Positions 1 to 11,176 are shown, counted from the stretch's first letter. The stretch: 64,000 bases of DNA from Solidesulfovibrio carbinoliphilus subsp. oakridgensis (GCF_000177215.2 NZ_CM001368.1:558001-622000); one strand, 5' to 3'. Program-made: numbers and translations. The notes: generated from the sequence alone by a model not told the origin.

Positions 1-259
1 CGCGGTCATCGTCCAGGGCGAGACCATAGCCGCGGCCGGCTGCATCCTGCCGCTCATTGCCGGCGTGACCCTCGACGCGAGCCTCGGCACCCGGCACCGG
101 GCCGCCCTTGGCATCACCGAGGAGACCGACGCCCTGGCCGTGGTCGTGTCCGAAGAGCGGGGCGTGGTGTCCGTGGCCGAGGGCGGCCGGCTCATCTCCC
201 CGGTGGACGAGCGCGCGCTCAAAAACATGCTGTGGAACCTTTTCGCCAAGCGCCTATGA
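1..259 (+). CDS. cdaA: Diadenylate cyclase CdaA/DacA, C-terminal part (cut by window edge)
   Basis: This is the C-terminal 85 or so residues of a DisA_N-domain diadenylate cyclase, which condenses two ATP into the second messenger c-di-AMP. The visible part begins AVIVQGETIAAAGCILPL and contains the hallmark GTRHRAALG followed by EETDALAVVVSEE; the RHR motif contacts the ATP phosphates. The catalytic DGA motif and the N-terminal membrane helices expected of the CdaA type lie outside the window. The stop overlaps the ATG of the next gene (ATGA), and the next two genes are a YbbR-domain protein and glmM, the classic cdaA-cdaR-glmM order. Identification by motif and context is strong. Confidence 0.9.
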   Translation, partial: AVIVQGETIAAAGCILPLIAGVTLDASLGTRHRAALGITEETDALAVVVSEERGVVSVAEGGRLISPVDERALKNMLWNLFAKRL

Positions 260-1152
260 AACCGAACTGGCAATATCTGCTCCTTGCTTTCGCCATGTCG
301 CTTTTCTGCTGGTATCTGGTCACCGGCCGGGAACGGGTGGACACCTGGATGACCATGCGGGTGGAGATGACCGGCGCGCCCGAAGGGCTCTACATCAAAA
401 GCGGCATGCTGGGGTCGGTGGACGTGCTGGTGCGCGGCCCGCGCGGCGTGGCCCGCCGGATCGAGGACAGCCAGCTCGTCTACAGCCTGGGTCTCGGCAA
501 GATCGTGCCCGGCAAGAACCTGATCGTTTTCGAGGCGAAAAACATTCCCCTGCCCAAGGTCTACGAGGTGGTCGAGATCCGCCCCTCGCGCCTGGAACTC
601 GAAGTCGAGCGCCGGGCCGTCAAGACCGTGCCGGTCAAGGTGGTGCTGCGTGCGGCCGCGCCCGCCGGCTTTGCCATGTCCGGGGCCAGGGCCGTGCCCG
701 ACAGCGTGCGCCTGACCGGTCCGGCCGGCAAGCTCGACGCCATAAGCGAGATCAAGACCCAGCCCATCACCCTGCCGAACCCGCCGCCGGCCCACTTCGA
801 CGATCAGGTTCCCCTGGACGTGCCCGAGGAGACGGACGTGTCGCCGCCCACCGTCCAGGTGTCCATGAATTTCGCGGGCAAGGAATCGGAGGTGACGCTG
901 CGGGCCCCCATTGCCGTCAAAAAGCCCAAGGGCCGGGACGTGGACGTTTCGCCCCCGGCCGTGACGCTCCGGGTCAAGGGGCCGGCCGCCATTCTGGCGG
1001 ACAAGGATTTTCCGGGGCTCATCGAAGCCTCGTTGGAGTTGAAGCCCGATATCGAACCGGGTAAGTATGTAGCGTCGTATCGGGTGAAGATGCCGCAAGG
1101 CTGCGAACTGATCGAAGCCCAACCCGACAAGGTGTCCTTGACCGTGAAATGA
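256..1152 (+). CDS. cdaR: YbbR-domain protein, CdaR-like regulator of c-di-AMP cyclase
   Basis: The 298-residue product has one N-terminal transmembrane helix (about residues 6-24), then an extracytoplasmic region made of YbbR-type beta repeats with alternating short hydrophobic strands and Pro/Gly turns. In Firmicutes, CdaR binds the membrane cyclase CdaA and tunes its activity; the same role is inferred here from position. The start is the ATG that overlaps the cdaA stop by 4 nt. An upstream in-frame ATG inside cdaA is less likely because it would add the tail of the cyclase frame. glmM follows after 31 nt, so all three are probably co-transcribed. Confidence 0.82.
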   Translation: MKPNWQYLLLAFAMSLFCWYLVTGRERVDTWMTMRVEMTGAPEGLYIKSGMLGSVDVLVRGPRGVARRIEDSQLVYSLGLGKIVPGKNLIVFEAKNIPLPKVYEVVEIRPSRLELEVERRAVKTVPVKVVLRAAAPAGFAMSGARAVPDSVRLTGPAGKLDAISEIKTQPITLPNPPPAHFDDQVPLDVPEETDVSPPTVQVSMNFAGKESEVTLRAPIAVKKPKGRDVDVSPPAVTLRVKGPAAILADKDFPGLIEASLELKPDIEPGKYVASYRVKMPQGCELIEAQPDKVSLTVK

Positions 1153-1183
1153 GGTCGGGTCCGGTCCCGGCCTGGGAGCATGC

Positions 1184-2536
<1,353 letters not shown>

Positions 2537-2731
2537 CCGCCGGCATAGCCGAAATGCCTTTTCGGGCTGGACTTGTTCGTGCAAAGGAATTAACGTCGAT
2601 TGTTGATGCGGGGTACCGCCAGAGGGCGGACCGGCATCGTGAGGCAGGTCAGAATCGGACGGCCGACGCCAAGGCGCGCTTCGCCGCATCCGAAGCCATA
2701 CCGGGCAGTGCGCGCATCCAAGGAGAAGAGC

Positions 2732-3604
2732 ATGGAAATCAAAAAGGTGGTCATTCCCGTCGCCGGATGGGGTACGCGGTCCTTGCCGGCCACGAAGAAC
2801 ATCCCCAAGGAAATGCTGCCCGTCTATAACAAGCCCGTGGTGCAGTACGTGGTCGAGGAAGCCCAGGCCTCCGGACTTCAGGATGTGGTGTTCGTCACCA
2901 ACCGCAACAAGACCATCATCGAGGACCATTTCGACTACAACCTGACGCTTGAGGACCTCCTTTCCCGCACGGGCAAGACAGATATGCTGAAGATGGTCCG
3001 CGAAGTGGCGGAGATGGTCAACATCATTTCCGTGCGCCAGAAAAAGCAGCTGGGCCTCGGCCACGCCGTTTTGTGCGCCCGCGAGGTCTGCAAGAACGAT
3101 CCCTTTGCCGTCATGGTCGGCGACGACCTGATGTTCAGCATGGAACCCGGTATCAAGCAGCTCCTGACCGTGGCCATGACCGAGCACATGCCGGTCATCG
3201 GCGTCATGGAAGTGCCGCCGCACATGGTTTCCCGCTACGGCATCATCGATGGCGAAGAGTTCGCGCCGGGCATGTACCGGGTGCGCAACCTCGTGGAAAA
3301 GCCCAAGGTCAACGAAGCGCCTTCCCGTCTGGCCATCGTTGGTCGGTATGTGCTTTTTCCGGACATCTTCTACCACCTGGAGAAAGTCACCCCCGGCCAT
3401 GGCGGGGAAATCCAGCTCACCGATGGCTTGAAGGGCCTGGCCGGCAACAACCGGCTCCTGGCCGTCAAGATCCAGGGCCAGCGTTTCGACGCCGGCGACT
3501 GGGTGGATTACCTGACGGCCAACATCTATTTCGCCCTGCACGACGAGGCCCTGCGCGAATCGCTGGTGCCCCGCCTGCGCGAGCTCCTGCCCTTTGGAGA
3601 ATAG
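2732..3604 (+). CDS. galU: UTP--glucose-1-phosphate uridylyltransferase
   Basis: GalU makes UDP-glucose from UTP and glucose-1-phosphate, feeding envelope glycans and some glycogen pathways. The 290-residue product starts MEIKKVVIPVAGWGTRSLPATK, the nucleotide-binding signature with GWGTR, and later has VVQYVVEEA and the sugar-binding GEIQLTDGL. A good Shine-Dalgarno AAGGAGA lies 8 nt upstream of the ATG. The preceding 195 bp after glmM show no other gene, so a promoter is likely there although I see no convincing box. A strong hairpin follows the gene. Confidence 0.95.
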   Translation: MEIKKVVIPVAGWGTRSLPATKNIPKEMLPVYNKPVVQYVVEEAQASGLQDVVFVTNRNKTIIEDHFDYNLTLEDLLSRTGKTDMLKMVREVAEMVNIISVRQKKQLGLGHAVLCAREVCKNDPFAVMVGDDLMFSMEPGIKQLLTVAMTEHMPVIGVMEVPPHMVSRYGIIDGEEFAPGMYRVRNLVEKPKVNEAPSRLAIVGRYVLFPDIFYHLEKVTPGHGGEIQLTDGLKGLAGNNRLLAVKIQGQRFDAGDWVDYLTANIYFALHDEALRESLVPRLRELLPFGE

Positions 3605-3647
3605 GTGGGCCGGGGCCGCCGCCGGCTCCGTCCGACACCGTCGCGAA

Positions 3648-3677
3648 CGCCCGGGAGCCATGCCTCCCGGGCGATTT
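3648..3677 (+). terminator. Hairpin after galU, probable terminator
   Basis: CGCCCGGGAG (3648-3657) pairs perfectly with CTCCCGGGCG (3664-3673) across a 6-nt loop and is followed by ATTTCC. The T tract is short, so termination may be partial. It lies between galU and priA, close to the chosen priA start. Confidence 0.7.
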
Positions 3678-3688
3678 CCGTTGGCCCC

Positions 3689-6085
3689 ATGAGCGCCACC
3701 TGCACCATCGCCCTGACCGCGCCGCCGTATTCCCTGCTGACCTACACCCTGCCGTCGGGGTTTGGGCCCGAGGCGTTTCCCCGGGGCCTGCGCCTGCTTG
3801 TGCCCGTGGCCGGCACGCTCCGGGTCGGGGTGGTCTGGGAGACGGGGGCTCCGCCGCCGGCCGGCGTGACCCTGCGGCCGGCCCTGTGGCCCCTTGAGCG
3901 CGCGCCCCTTGGCGACGCCGCCTACCTGGAGCTGGTCGAAAATCTGGCCAGCCGCCATTTGGCCACGCCCGGCCGCATCCTCGGCCTGCTCTTGCCCAAG
4001 GGTCTTCGCACCTCGCGCATGGTCTTCGAGGTCGACGAGGCCGGCCTGCCCCGTCGTCTGACCGCCCTTGCCCTGTCGCGTCTTGGCCCCGAGGCCCGGC
4101 TGGCCCTGGTCGATCCCTGGCGGCGGGGGGCCATGCGCTGCCGGCTGGCCGAGGACGCGAACGATCCGCTGTGCGCCCTGGCCGCCGACCCGCCCTGGCC
4201 GGTACGTCCGGGCGCGGCCCGGCAGATCGCCCTCCTGGATCTCTTATGCGACCTCGGCCCCATGCCGCTTTCGGACGTTAAAAAACGTCTGGGGCAGGGT
4301 GTCCTGCCGCTCCTTCGCCGGCTGACCGCCCTTGGCCTCGTGCGCCTGGACGCCGGGGAATCGGCCGGGCCAAAAGCCGCGTGCGTGGTCCGGGAGGCGG
4401 CGCCAAGCCAGGACTTGGCAAGTGCGCCCCCCCTGACCGCCGAGCAGGCGGCCGCCCTCGACGCCCTGGCTCCGGTCCTCAGCAACCCGGACGGCGCGGC
4501 CCGGCTCGTTTTCGGCGTGACCGGCAGCGGCAAGACCCGCCTGTACATGGAGCTTGCCGCCCGGACCCTGGCCCTTGGCCGGCGGGTCCTGCTCCTGGCT
4601 CCGGAAGTGGCCCTGGCCGTCAAGCTCCACCGGGCCGCCACGCGGGCCTTTCCGGGACAGGATTCCCTGCTCTACCACGGCTACCAGCCCCCGGCCGTGC
4701 GCGAGGCCGCCTTCCGGCGCGCGGCCGGGAACGATGCCCCCCGTCTGGTCGCCGGCACCCGGTCGGCCCTGCTCCTGCCCCTTCGCGACATCGGACTCAT
4801 CGTCCTTGACGAGGAGCACGACGGCGCCTTCAAGCAGGAGGACCGGCTCCCGTACCAGGCCAAGGAGGTGGCCTTTTTCCGGGCCAGGCAGGCCGGGGCC
4901 CTGCTGGTCCTTGGATCGGCCACGCCGGATGTCAAGACGTTTCACGCGGCCCGGGAAGGGCATGTGCCCATGGTTCGGCTCAGGCAGCGGGTTGGCGGCG
5001 GAGGCATGCCGGCCATCGAGCTGGTTGACATGCGGGGCGCGGCCAAGCTGACTTCGGTTGCCGGCAGTCGCGAGACCGGCGACCGGACCGGCATCCTCAC
5101 CGACCGGGCGGCCGAGGAGCTGGCCCGGACCGTGGCCGCCGGCGACCAGGCCATGATCCTCATCAACCGCCGGGGCTATGCGCCGCTCCTTTTCTGCCTG
5201 GACTGCGAAACCCCGGTCCGGTGTCCCGCCTGCGAACTGTCTTTCACCTACCACAAGGACCGGGAGCGGCTGGTGTGCCACTACTGCGGCGCCAGTCGGC
5301 CGCATCCGTCGCCGTGTCCGGGCTGCGGCGGAGCCTCGTTTCTGCCCATGGGCGTGGGTTCGGAACTCCTGGAGGAGCAGCTCGCCGGCGTGCTGCCGGC
5401 CGGCACGGCCGTGGCCCGGCTGGACCGCGACGTGGCCCGGCGGCCGGAGCGGGCCGAGGCCATTTTGGAGGATTTTGCCTCGGGCCGGGCCCAGGTTTTG
5501 GTCGGCACCCAAATGCTCTCCAAGGGCCACCATTTTCCGGACGTGACCCTGGTCGTGGCCGCCGACGCCGACCTCGGCCGCAGTCTGCCGGACTACCGGG
5601 CCTCGGAGCGGACCTTCCAGCTGCTGACCCAGGTGGCCGGCCGGGCCGGGCGGGGGAGCCGGCCCGGCCGCGTGCTCATCCAGACCCGAACGCCAAACGA
5701 CCCCTTTTTCACGCATGTCCTGTCCGGAGACTTTGAAGGCTTTTTCGAACTCGAGCTTTCCCGACGCCGGAGGCTGTGCTATCCCCCCTTCACCCGACTG
5801 GGCCTGGCGCGGCTGAGTTTTCCCCGGGAGTTCGAGGAAGGGTTCGGCTTGGTGGCCGCCGCCGGCGAGGCCATGCGCCGGGCCGCTGCCCCGCTCGGGG
5901 TCCGGGTTCTTGGGCCCGCGCCGGCGCCTCTGGCCCTGGTCGCCGGGCGCAGGCGGTTCCACTGCCTGCTCAAAGCCCCGGATTGGCCCGCCGTACGCCA
6001 GGTTTTCGCGGCCGCCCGGCAGGCGCTCGCCGGCGTGGCCCAGGTCCGGCTTGTCCTCGACCTCGATCCGGTCGACATGCTCTAA
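3689..6085 (+). CDS. priA: Primosomal protein N' (replication restart helicase PriA)
   Basis: PriA is the 3'-to-5' helicase that recognises stalled forks and starts primosome reassembly. The 798-residue product has the N-terminal DNA-binding region, Walker A GVTGSGKTRLYM (about residue 275), the DEEH Walker B box, and the helicase-embedded zinc region with eight cysteines (CLDCETPVRCPAC then CHYC and CPGC). Later come the helicase motifs VGTQMLSKGHHFPDVT and QVAGRAGRG. The start chosen is the ATG beginning MSATCTIAL because the open frame upstream runs through the galU terminator. No strong Shine-Dalgarno is seen, so the start is moderately certain. Confidence 0.94.
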   Translation: MSATCTIALTAPPYSLLTYTLPSGFGPEAFPRGLRLLVPVAGTLRVGVVWETGAPPPAGVTLRPALWPLERAPLGDAAYLELVENLASRHLATPGRILGLLLPKGLRTSRMVFEVDEAGLPRRLTALALSRLGPEARLALVDPWRRGAMRCRLAEDANDPLCALAADPPWPVRPGAARQIALLDLLCDLGPMPLSDVKKRLGQGVLPLLRRLTALGLVRLDAGESAGPKAACVVREAAPSQDLASAPPLTAEQAAALDALAPVLSNPDGAARLVFGVTGSGKTRLYMELAARTLALGRRVLLLAPEVALAVKLHRAATRAFPGQDSLLYHGYQPPAVREAAFRRAAGNDAPRLVAGTRSALLLPLRDIGLIVLDEEHDGAFKQEDRLPYQAKEVAFFRARQAGALLVLGSATPDVKTFHAAREGHVPMVRLRQRVGGGGMPAIELVDMRGAAKLTSVAGSRETGDRTGILTDRAAEELARTVAAGDQAMILINRRGYAPLLFCLDCETPVRCPACELSFTYHKDRERLVCHYCGASRPHPSPCPGCGGASFLPMGVGSELLEEQLAGVLPAGTAVARLDRDVARRPERAEAILEDFASGRAQVLVGTQMLSKGHHFPDVTLVVAADADLGRSLPDYRASERTFQLLTQVAGRAGRGSRPGRVLIQTRTPNDPFFTHVLSGDFEGFFELELSRRRRLCYPPFTRLGLARLSFPREFEEGFGLVAAAGEAMRRAAAPLGVRVLGPAPAPLALVAGRRRFHCLLKAPDWPAVRQVFAAARQALAGVAQVRLVLDLDPVDML

Positions 6086-6108
6086 CCATTTCGTCCGAGG
6101 AGGCATGT

Positions 6109-7215
6109 GTGAACGCGAATTTTCAAAACGACGACACCGTCCTTTTGCGCGAAGTGGACCGGGTCCTGGCCGAACGGCGCGCGGCCGGGCTGGAGGGACT
6201 TGTCGGCGGTCTGGCCGCCGTGGTGATCAACACCGCCCCGGACGACCTGCTGCCGGCGGCCGAGGAGATGCTCGGCACCACGGCCCTGGCCTTCGAAGCC
6301 GCGCTCGAGAATCCGCTTGCCGGCGACGGCGCGCCCTGCCTGCTCCTTCGCGATGGCCTCGGCCCCGATTTCCTCCTCAAAAGCCGCCTGCACGGCGAAA
6401 ATCCCTTTGCGCCCTACAACCGGGGCGAAAAAAACGGCCCGGATCCGTCGGCCCGGCTCGAAACCTTCGTCTTCGCCTGTGGGGACGTGGCCCGCTACGC
6501 CGCCATCCAACAGGGCCGGGGCGTGGCCTTTGAAACGCCGGCCCCGATCGTGACCGATGCCTTTGCCTTCATCCAGACCCTCCCCTCGGTCCATACCGGC
6601 AATGCCCTGGGGTTCATCGAATGGAAGGGGAGGGCCGGCCACTATGCCCACGGCCAAAGCCGGCCCTCGCCCCTCGCGCCCGGGGCCAAGCCCGACCGGC
6701 CATGGCTGGCCCGCATCCGGGGCCTGGACCACGTGGCCACCCGGGTGCCGGCCCGGCACCGCGACGCGGCCATCGCGGAATTCCTGGCCCTGACCAACTA
6801 CCGGTTCGATTTCGCAGTCTACGTGGAGTCCCTCAATTCCATCACCAATGTGGCCCGGCTCGGGGCAGACGAATACGCCCAGGTCTTCACTTCCGGCATC
6901 GCGCCCCTGTCCGAGGTCTCGGCCGAGGCGGCGGGTCCCACGGAACGCTTCATCGCCAACTACGGCGTGCGGCCGCACCACCTGGCTTTTGGCGTTTCCG
7001 GCATCGAGGCGGTGGTGTCGGGCCTGGCGGAAGACGGGGTGCGGTTTCTTTCGGAGCTGGTCGGATCGCGCGAGGAAGGGCTCAGGCAGATTTTCTCCGC
7101 CATGTGGCCCCAGACGCTCCTGGTCCACGAATACATCGAACGCTACGACGGGTTTGACGGATTTTTCACCAAAAGCAACGTGACGCGCCTGACGCGGGCC
7201 ACGCAAAAACAGTAG
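6109..7215 (+). CDS. 4-hydroxyphenylpyruvate dioxygenase-like VOC-fold protein
   Basis: The 368-residue protein has two vicinal-oxygen-chelate halves. The C-terminal half keeps the pattern of an HPPD facial triad: H208 in GLDHVATRV, H291 in RPHHLAFGV and E341 in LLVHEYIERYDGFDGFF. True HPPD uses Fe(II) and O2 to make homogentisate from a tyrosine-derived keto acid. I cannot tell whether that is the substrate here, and the C-terminus departs from the usual HPPD ending. The start is a GTG with a perfect GAGGAGG 5 nt upstream; a nearby ATG is in another frame. It follows priA by 23 nt. Confidence 0.72.
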   Translation: MNANFQNDDTVLLREVDRVLAERRAAGLEGLVGGLAAVVINTAPDDLLPAAEEMLGTTALAFEAALENPLAGDGAPCLLLRDGLGPDFLLKSRLHGENPFAPYNRGEKNGPDPSARLETFVFACGDVARYAAIQQGRGVAFETPAPIVTDAFAFIQTLPSVHTGNALGFIEWKGRAGHYAHGQSRPSPLAPGAKPDRPWLARIRGLDHVATRVPARHRDAAIAEFLALTNYRFDFAVYVESLNSITNVARLGADEYAQVFTSGIAPLSEVSAEAAGPTERFIANYGVRPHHLAFGVSGIEAVVSGLAEDGVRFLSELVGSREEGLRQIFSAMWPQTLLVHEYIERYDGFDGFFTKSNVTRLTRATQKQ

Positions 7216-7221
7216 GCGGGC

Positions 7222-7250
7222 TTGACATCCCGGGTGTTGCGCTTTCTAGT
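7222..7250 (+). promoter_or_regulatory. Sigma-70 type promoter for the histidine kinase
   Basis: TTGACA (7222-7227), a 17-nt spacer and TCTAGT (7245-7250) give a perfect -35 box and a 4/6 -10 box. Transcription would start near 7257, which rules out the in-frame ATG at 7222 as the kinase start and supports a start at 7318 or later. Confidence 0.65.
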
Positions 7251-7317
7251 GAGAAAAACTGGGCCAGCGCGGCCTGACGGGCTCTTTTTGCCGCGCCGGG
7301 AAGGCAGGCGGACGATA

Positions 7318-9348
7318 GTGCGCGCGACCAAGACAAACCACGGTGGCCTGGTCAGTCTGAAGCCGGTGCGAATCGCCTTGTGCTACCTCGGGGTGGGGCT
7401 GGGCTGGATCTTTTTTTCCGATCGGCTGGCGGACAGTCTCTTCCGGGACAATCCCGCGCTGCTCATGCACGTTTCCTCGTTCAAGGGGTTCGGGTTTGTC
7501 CTGGCCACCTCGCTCCTGCTTTTCCTGCTGCTCCACCGGCATGTGGCGGCCTTCCGCCGAAAGGAACTGGAACTGCGGGAAAGCCAGGAGCGTTACAGGC
7601 TGGTGGTGCACAACGCGCCGGACGCCATCCTGATCCATGACGGAACGCGGTTCGTGTTTGCCAATCCCGAAGCGGCGAAACTCTTCGGCGCGGACTCGCC
7701 CAATCGTCTCGTCGGCCGGGAGGTCCTGGATTTTGTCCATGACGACTCCAAGGCGTCGGTGCGCGACCGCATCCGCCAGAATCTGGTCCAGAACGCTCCG
7801 GCCACCCTGCGGGAGCAGCGCTACGTCCGCCTGGACGGCTCGCCCATCGAGGTGGAGGTGGCGGCCGTGCCGTTTTCCCTCGACCTCACGTCCGGGGCCC
7901 TTGTCTTCATGCGCGATGTCAGCCAGCGAAAGGCCGTGGAGCGCAACCTGCGCGAAAGCGAAGCCAAGTACCGCCTGCTGGCCGACAATTGCCACGACGT
8001 CATCTTCACCCTTGATGCCAAGCTGCGCCTTACCTATGTCAGTCCGTCGGTCCGACGCCTGCGCGGCCTCACCGTGGACGAGGCCGTGGGAGAAACCTTC
8101 GAGCAGATGATGACGCCCGAATCGGCCGTCCGGGCGGCCGAGGCCGCCAGATTGCTCGGGGCCGGGCAGGGCGTGGACCGCAATACCGTCAAGCGGTTGG
8201 AGCTTGAGATGCGCCGCAAGGACGGCTCCACCGTCTGGGTGGAATCCGTGGTCCGGCCGCTGATCGATGCCTCGGGCCGTATTTCCGGAGCCGTCGGCGT
8301 CTCGCGCGACATCACCGAGCGTCGCCGCATGGAGGACGAGCTGCGGCGATCCAAGGAATTTCTGGGCATGATCCTCGACGCCATCCCGGATCCGGTCTTC
8401 GTCAAGGACGCGTCGCACCGTTTCGTCCTGGTCAACCAGGCCCTTGGCGCCATGGTGGGCCAGCCCCAGAACAGGATTCTCGGCGGGAGGGACGAGGATA
8501 TCGTGCCGCGCGAGGAGGCCGAAGTCTTTGTCGAGCGCGACAACCTGGTCCTGGAAACCGGACGCGAGGACCTCTTTGAGGAAAAGATGACCGACGGGCT
8601 CGGTCAGGTCCATATTCTGGTCACGCGCAAGGGACTTTTCGTGGATGCCTCGGGGGCCCGCTTCATCGTCGGCGTCATCCGGGACGTGACCGAGGACAAG
8701 ACCCAGGAGAAGCGGTTGCGGGATTCGCTGGCCGAAAAGGAGGTGCTGCTGAAGGAAGTGCACCACCGGGTCAAAAACAACCTGCAAGTCATCTCCAGCC
8801 TGCTTTTCCTGCAGAAAGACGCCATCGAGGACCCGGCCATCCAGGACATGTTCGAGGAGAGCCGCAACCGCATCGCCTCCATGGCGCTCATCCACGAAGA
8901 ACTGTACCGGTCCGGGGATTTGGCCCGGGTGGACCTCAAGGAATATCTGGAACGGCTGACCCCCAAGGTGGTCCAGTCCCTGCGGGGCAGGAAAAGCCTC
9001 GGCTTCGCCCTCAACCTGACCGAATGCCGCGTGACCGTGGACAAGGCCATTCCCTTCGGGCTCATCGTCAACGAACTGGTGACCAACGCCGTCAAGCATG
9101 GGTTCACGGGCCGCGAGGCCGGGAACATCCGGGTGACCATGGCCAGGGAGGGAGAGATGGTGCAGGCCGTGGTCGAGGACGACGGCGTGGGCCTGCCGGA
9201 CGGCTTTCATCCCGACGTGGTCCGGTCGCTTGGCATGCAGCTCATCGTCCAGCTGACCCGCCAGCTGCGCGGGGCCCTGACCTTCGGCTCCACGGCCGAA
9301 GGCACCATTTTCCGCCTGGCCTTTCCCCTCGGCGATCCGACCGACTAA
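7318..9348 (+). CDS. PAS-domain sensor histidine kinase, HisKA_2 type
   Basis: The 676-residue product has two N-terminal transmembrane segments (about residues 18-37 and 60-78), then three PAS-type domains (about 90-205, 210-335, 350-465). The HisKA_2 phosphoacceptor is HHRVKNNLQVISSLL (His482/483). The ATPase domain has the N box NELVTNAVKHGF and G box DDGVGLPDGF. Such kinases phosphorylate stand-alone receivers, often without DNA-binding output; no response regulator is adjacent. The GTG start was chosen because a promoter overlaps the only upstream ATG. No strong ribosome site is visible, so a slightly later start remains possible. Confidence 0.85.
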   Translation: MRATKTNHGGLVSLKPVRIALCYLGVGLGWIFFSDRLADSLFRDNPALLMHVSSFKGFGFVLATSLLLFLLLHRHVAAFRRKELELRESQERYRLVVHNAPDAILIHDGTRFVFANPEAAKLFGADSPNRLVGREVLDFVHDDSKASVRDRIRQNLVQNAPATLREQRYVRLDGSPIEVEVAAVPFSLDLTSGALVFMRDVSQRKAVERNLRESEAKYRLLADNCHDVIFTLDAKLRLTYVSPSVRRLRGLTVDEAVGETFEQMMTPESAVRAAEAARLLGAGQGVDRNTVKRLELEMRRKDGSTVWVESVVRPLIDASGRISGAVGVSRDITERRRMEDELRRSKEFLGMILDAIPDPVFVKDASHRFVLVNQALGAMVGQPQNRILGGRDEDIVPREEAEVFVERDNLVLETGREDLFEEKMTDGLGQVHILVTRKGLFVDASGARFIVGVIRDVTEDKTQEKRLRDSLAEKEVLLKEVHHRVKNNLQVISSLLFLQKDAIEDPAIQDMFEESRNRIASMALIHEELYRSGDLARVDLKEYLERLTPKVVQSLRGRKSLGFALNLTECRVTVDKAIPFGLIVNELVTNAVKHGFTGREAGNIRVTMAREGEMVQAVVEDDGVGLPDGFHPDVVRSLGMQLIVQLTRQLRGALTFGSTAEGTIFRLAFPLGDPTD

Positions 9349-9499
9349 AAGCGCCCCCGCGCGTCGCAAGCCCGGCGGTTCGCCAACGCGGCCGCCTCGC
9401 CTCGCCAGTGGCCGCCGCCAGGGTTTCTCGCGCGCTCGTGACGGCAGGCAGCGGCTCATGGTCCGCCTCCGCCACCTCCCGTCGCCCTCTTCCCGTCCG

Positions 9500-11176
9500 C
9501 TAGGACGTCTGCGCCAAGAGGCCGACCTCGGCCAGGAATCGCCATTTTTCCGTCAGATCCCCAAGCGTTGCCTCGCGCAGCCCGGTCGCCAGTTCTTCGG
9601 AGCGGTCCCGGTGTTTGGCCAAAAGTTTCCGGCGGTTGGCCTGGCCGCCGGCCAGCTGGTCCGGGCGCGGCGGGACGAAAACCGGGGCCGGACGGCGGTG
9701 CCCCACGGCCAGATGGCCCTGGTAGACCGGCGGGTGCCCGGACAGGACCAGGCGCAGGTCGTGGTCCACGTCGTCGTACTGGGACGGCGAATAGCGGATG
9801 TCGAAACCGCCGGCCTGGGCGAGCCGTTCCCGCCGGAACAGGTGGCAGCAGCCCATGACCGAGAGACAGGGCCGCATGTGGGCGAAGGCGCCCGCGTCAA
9901 AAGCCTCGGCGTGGGCGTCGCTGAAATCCCAGGCCATTGGTTCGCCGTCCCCCTGTCGAGCGGGCACGGGCATGGTGTCCACGCCCTGGGCGATGGCCGG
10001 GTTTTGCGCGTCCGCCACACGGCAGCCCCAGACGCCGGCCTCGGGATAGGCCTCTCGGGCCGCGGCCAGCCGGGAGAGCCAGTCCGCCGGCAGATCCACA
10101 TCGTCATCGAGATAGGCCACGAAGTCGGCCTCCCTGACGCGCGGATCGGCCGCCAGCCAGTTGCGGGCCGCCGGGGCCCCGATGTTGACTGGCAGGCGGA
10201 TGACCGACAGCCGTCCGGGCCCGACGCGATCCCGCCAGCCGGCCAGGATATCCGGCGTATCGTCGGTGGCGGCGTTATCGAGCGCCACCACCCGGGCGGG
10301 GCCGATGTCCGAGGCGAATAGCGAGCCCAGGGTCAGGTCCAGGTCCCGGCCCTTGTTGTAGGTGTAGAGTGCTATGGCCAGGGAACCGGGCAGGCGGGCG
10401 GTCGCCCTGTCGCGTCCGGTCGCCATGTCGTAGAGGGCGAGGCCGGCCGAGACGTGCTCGGGCATGGCGGCAAGGATGGCGGCCAGGCGGCGCCTGGCCA
10501 GGTCCCGGTCGCCCGATTGCCAGGCGGCCAGGCCGAGGCGGAAAAGCCCGGACGGCCAGGGGGCCAGGGCGTGGGCCTGCTCGTACCGGGCCAGGGCCAG
10601 GGCCGGCCGGCCCGAGACCAGGGCCAGGTCACCGGCCAGCTTGTGGCCGAGACCGGCCAGGGACGGGGGCAGGGCGGCTTTGAGAAGCGCCTCGCCCCGG
10701 TCGAAGTTCCGGTCGAGGACGGCCTGGCGCAGGGCCACGTGGAGCCAGAACAGGCCATGGCGGCCGGTGTGGCACTCGTTTTCGAGGTACCGGCGCTGCC
10801 GGTCCGTGTCGCCCGAAGTCACGAGCCGCTGGTAGTAGGCCGTGTTGTCCGGGACGCGGAAGAGGCGGACCGTTTCCGCGGCCAGGGCGGCAAAGGCCGG
10901 ATCCAGGGCCGGCGGGGAGCCGGGAAGGGCCCCCGCCGCCTCGAGCAGGGCCACGGCCGTCGGGCCGAAGAGGGAATCCTCCTCCAGGGCGGCGGCCAGA
11001 AGCGACAGCCGCCGCCGCTGCCACAGGGCCCGGTCGGCCGGACAGGCTGCGGCCAGGGCTTTCCCGGCCATGCCGGCGGCCCGAAGGAGGTGCTCCCGGC
11101 CGACGGTGCCGGCCAAAAGCAGGTCGCACAGCGGGAGGGGCATGTCCATGGCCTCGGGCCAGGGGGAACGGTTCAC
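9500..11176 (-). CDS. Family 2 glycosyltransferase with helical N-terminal region
   Basis: The 558-residue protein has an alpha-helical N-terminal half with TPR-like pairs (about residues 1-270), then a GT-A glycosyltransferase domain: LAIALYTYNKGRDLDLTLG, ALDNAATDDTPDIL, VNIGAPAARNWL and the metal-binding YLDDDVDLP. The acceptor side has GGFDIRYSPSQYDDVDHDL. The GTG start overlaps the upstream gene stop as GTGA and has AGGAG 7 nt ahead. It is clearly related to the protein at 27069-28784. Sugar and acceptor are unknown; surface polysaccharide or flagellin/protein glycosylation are possible. Confidence 0.82.
   Translation of the reverse strand: MNRSPWPEAMDMPLPLCDLLLAGTVGREHLLRAAGMAGKALAAACPADRALWQRRRLSLLAAALEEDSLFGPTAVALLEAAGALPGSPPALDPAFAALAAETVRLFRVPDNTAYYQRLVTSGDTDRQRRYLENECHTGRHGLFWLHVALRQAVLDRNFDRGEALLKAALPPSLAGLGHKLAGDLALVSGRPALALARYEQAHALAPWPSGLFRLGLAAWQSGDRDLARRRLAAILAAMPEHVSAGLALYDMATGRDRATARLPGSLAIALYTYNKGRDLDLTLGSLFASDIGPARVVALDNAATDDTPDILAGWRDRVGPGRLSVIRLPVNIGAPAARNWLAADPRVREADFVAYLDDDVDLPADWLSRLAAAREAYPEAGVWGCRVADAQNPAIAQGVDTMPVPARQGDGEPMAWDFSDAHAEAFDAGAFAHMRPCLSVMGCCHLFRRERLAQAGGFDIRYSPSQYDDVDHDLRLVLSGHPPVYQGHLAVGHRRPAPVFVPPRPDQLAGGQANRRKLLAKHRDRSEELATGLREATLGDLTEKWRFLAEVGLLAQTS

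Noticed and set aside
7222-7317. ATG at 7222 as the start of the histidine kinase
   Set aside because: It lies within the -35 box of a good promoter and has no ribosome site; the encoded extension is basic and low-complexity.
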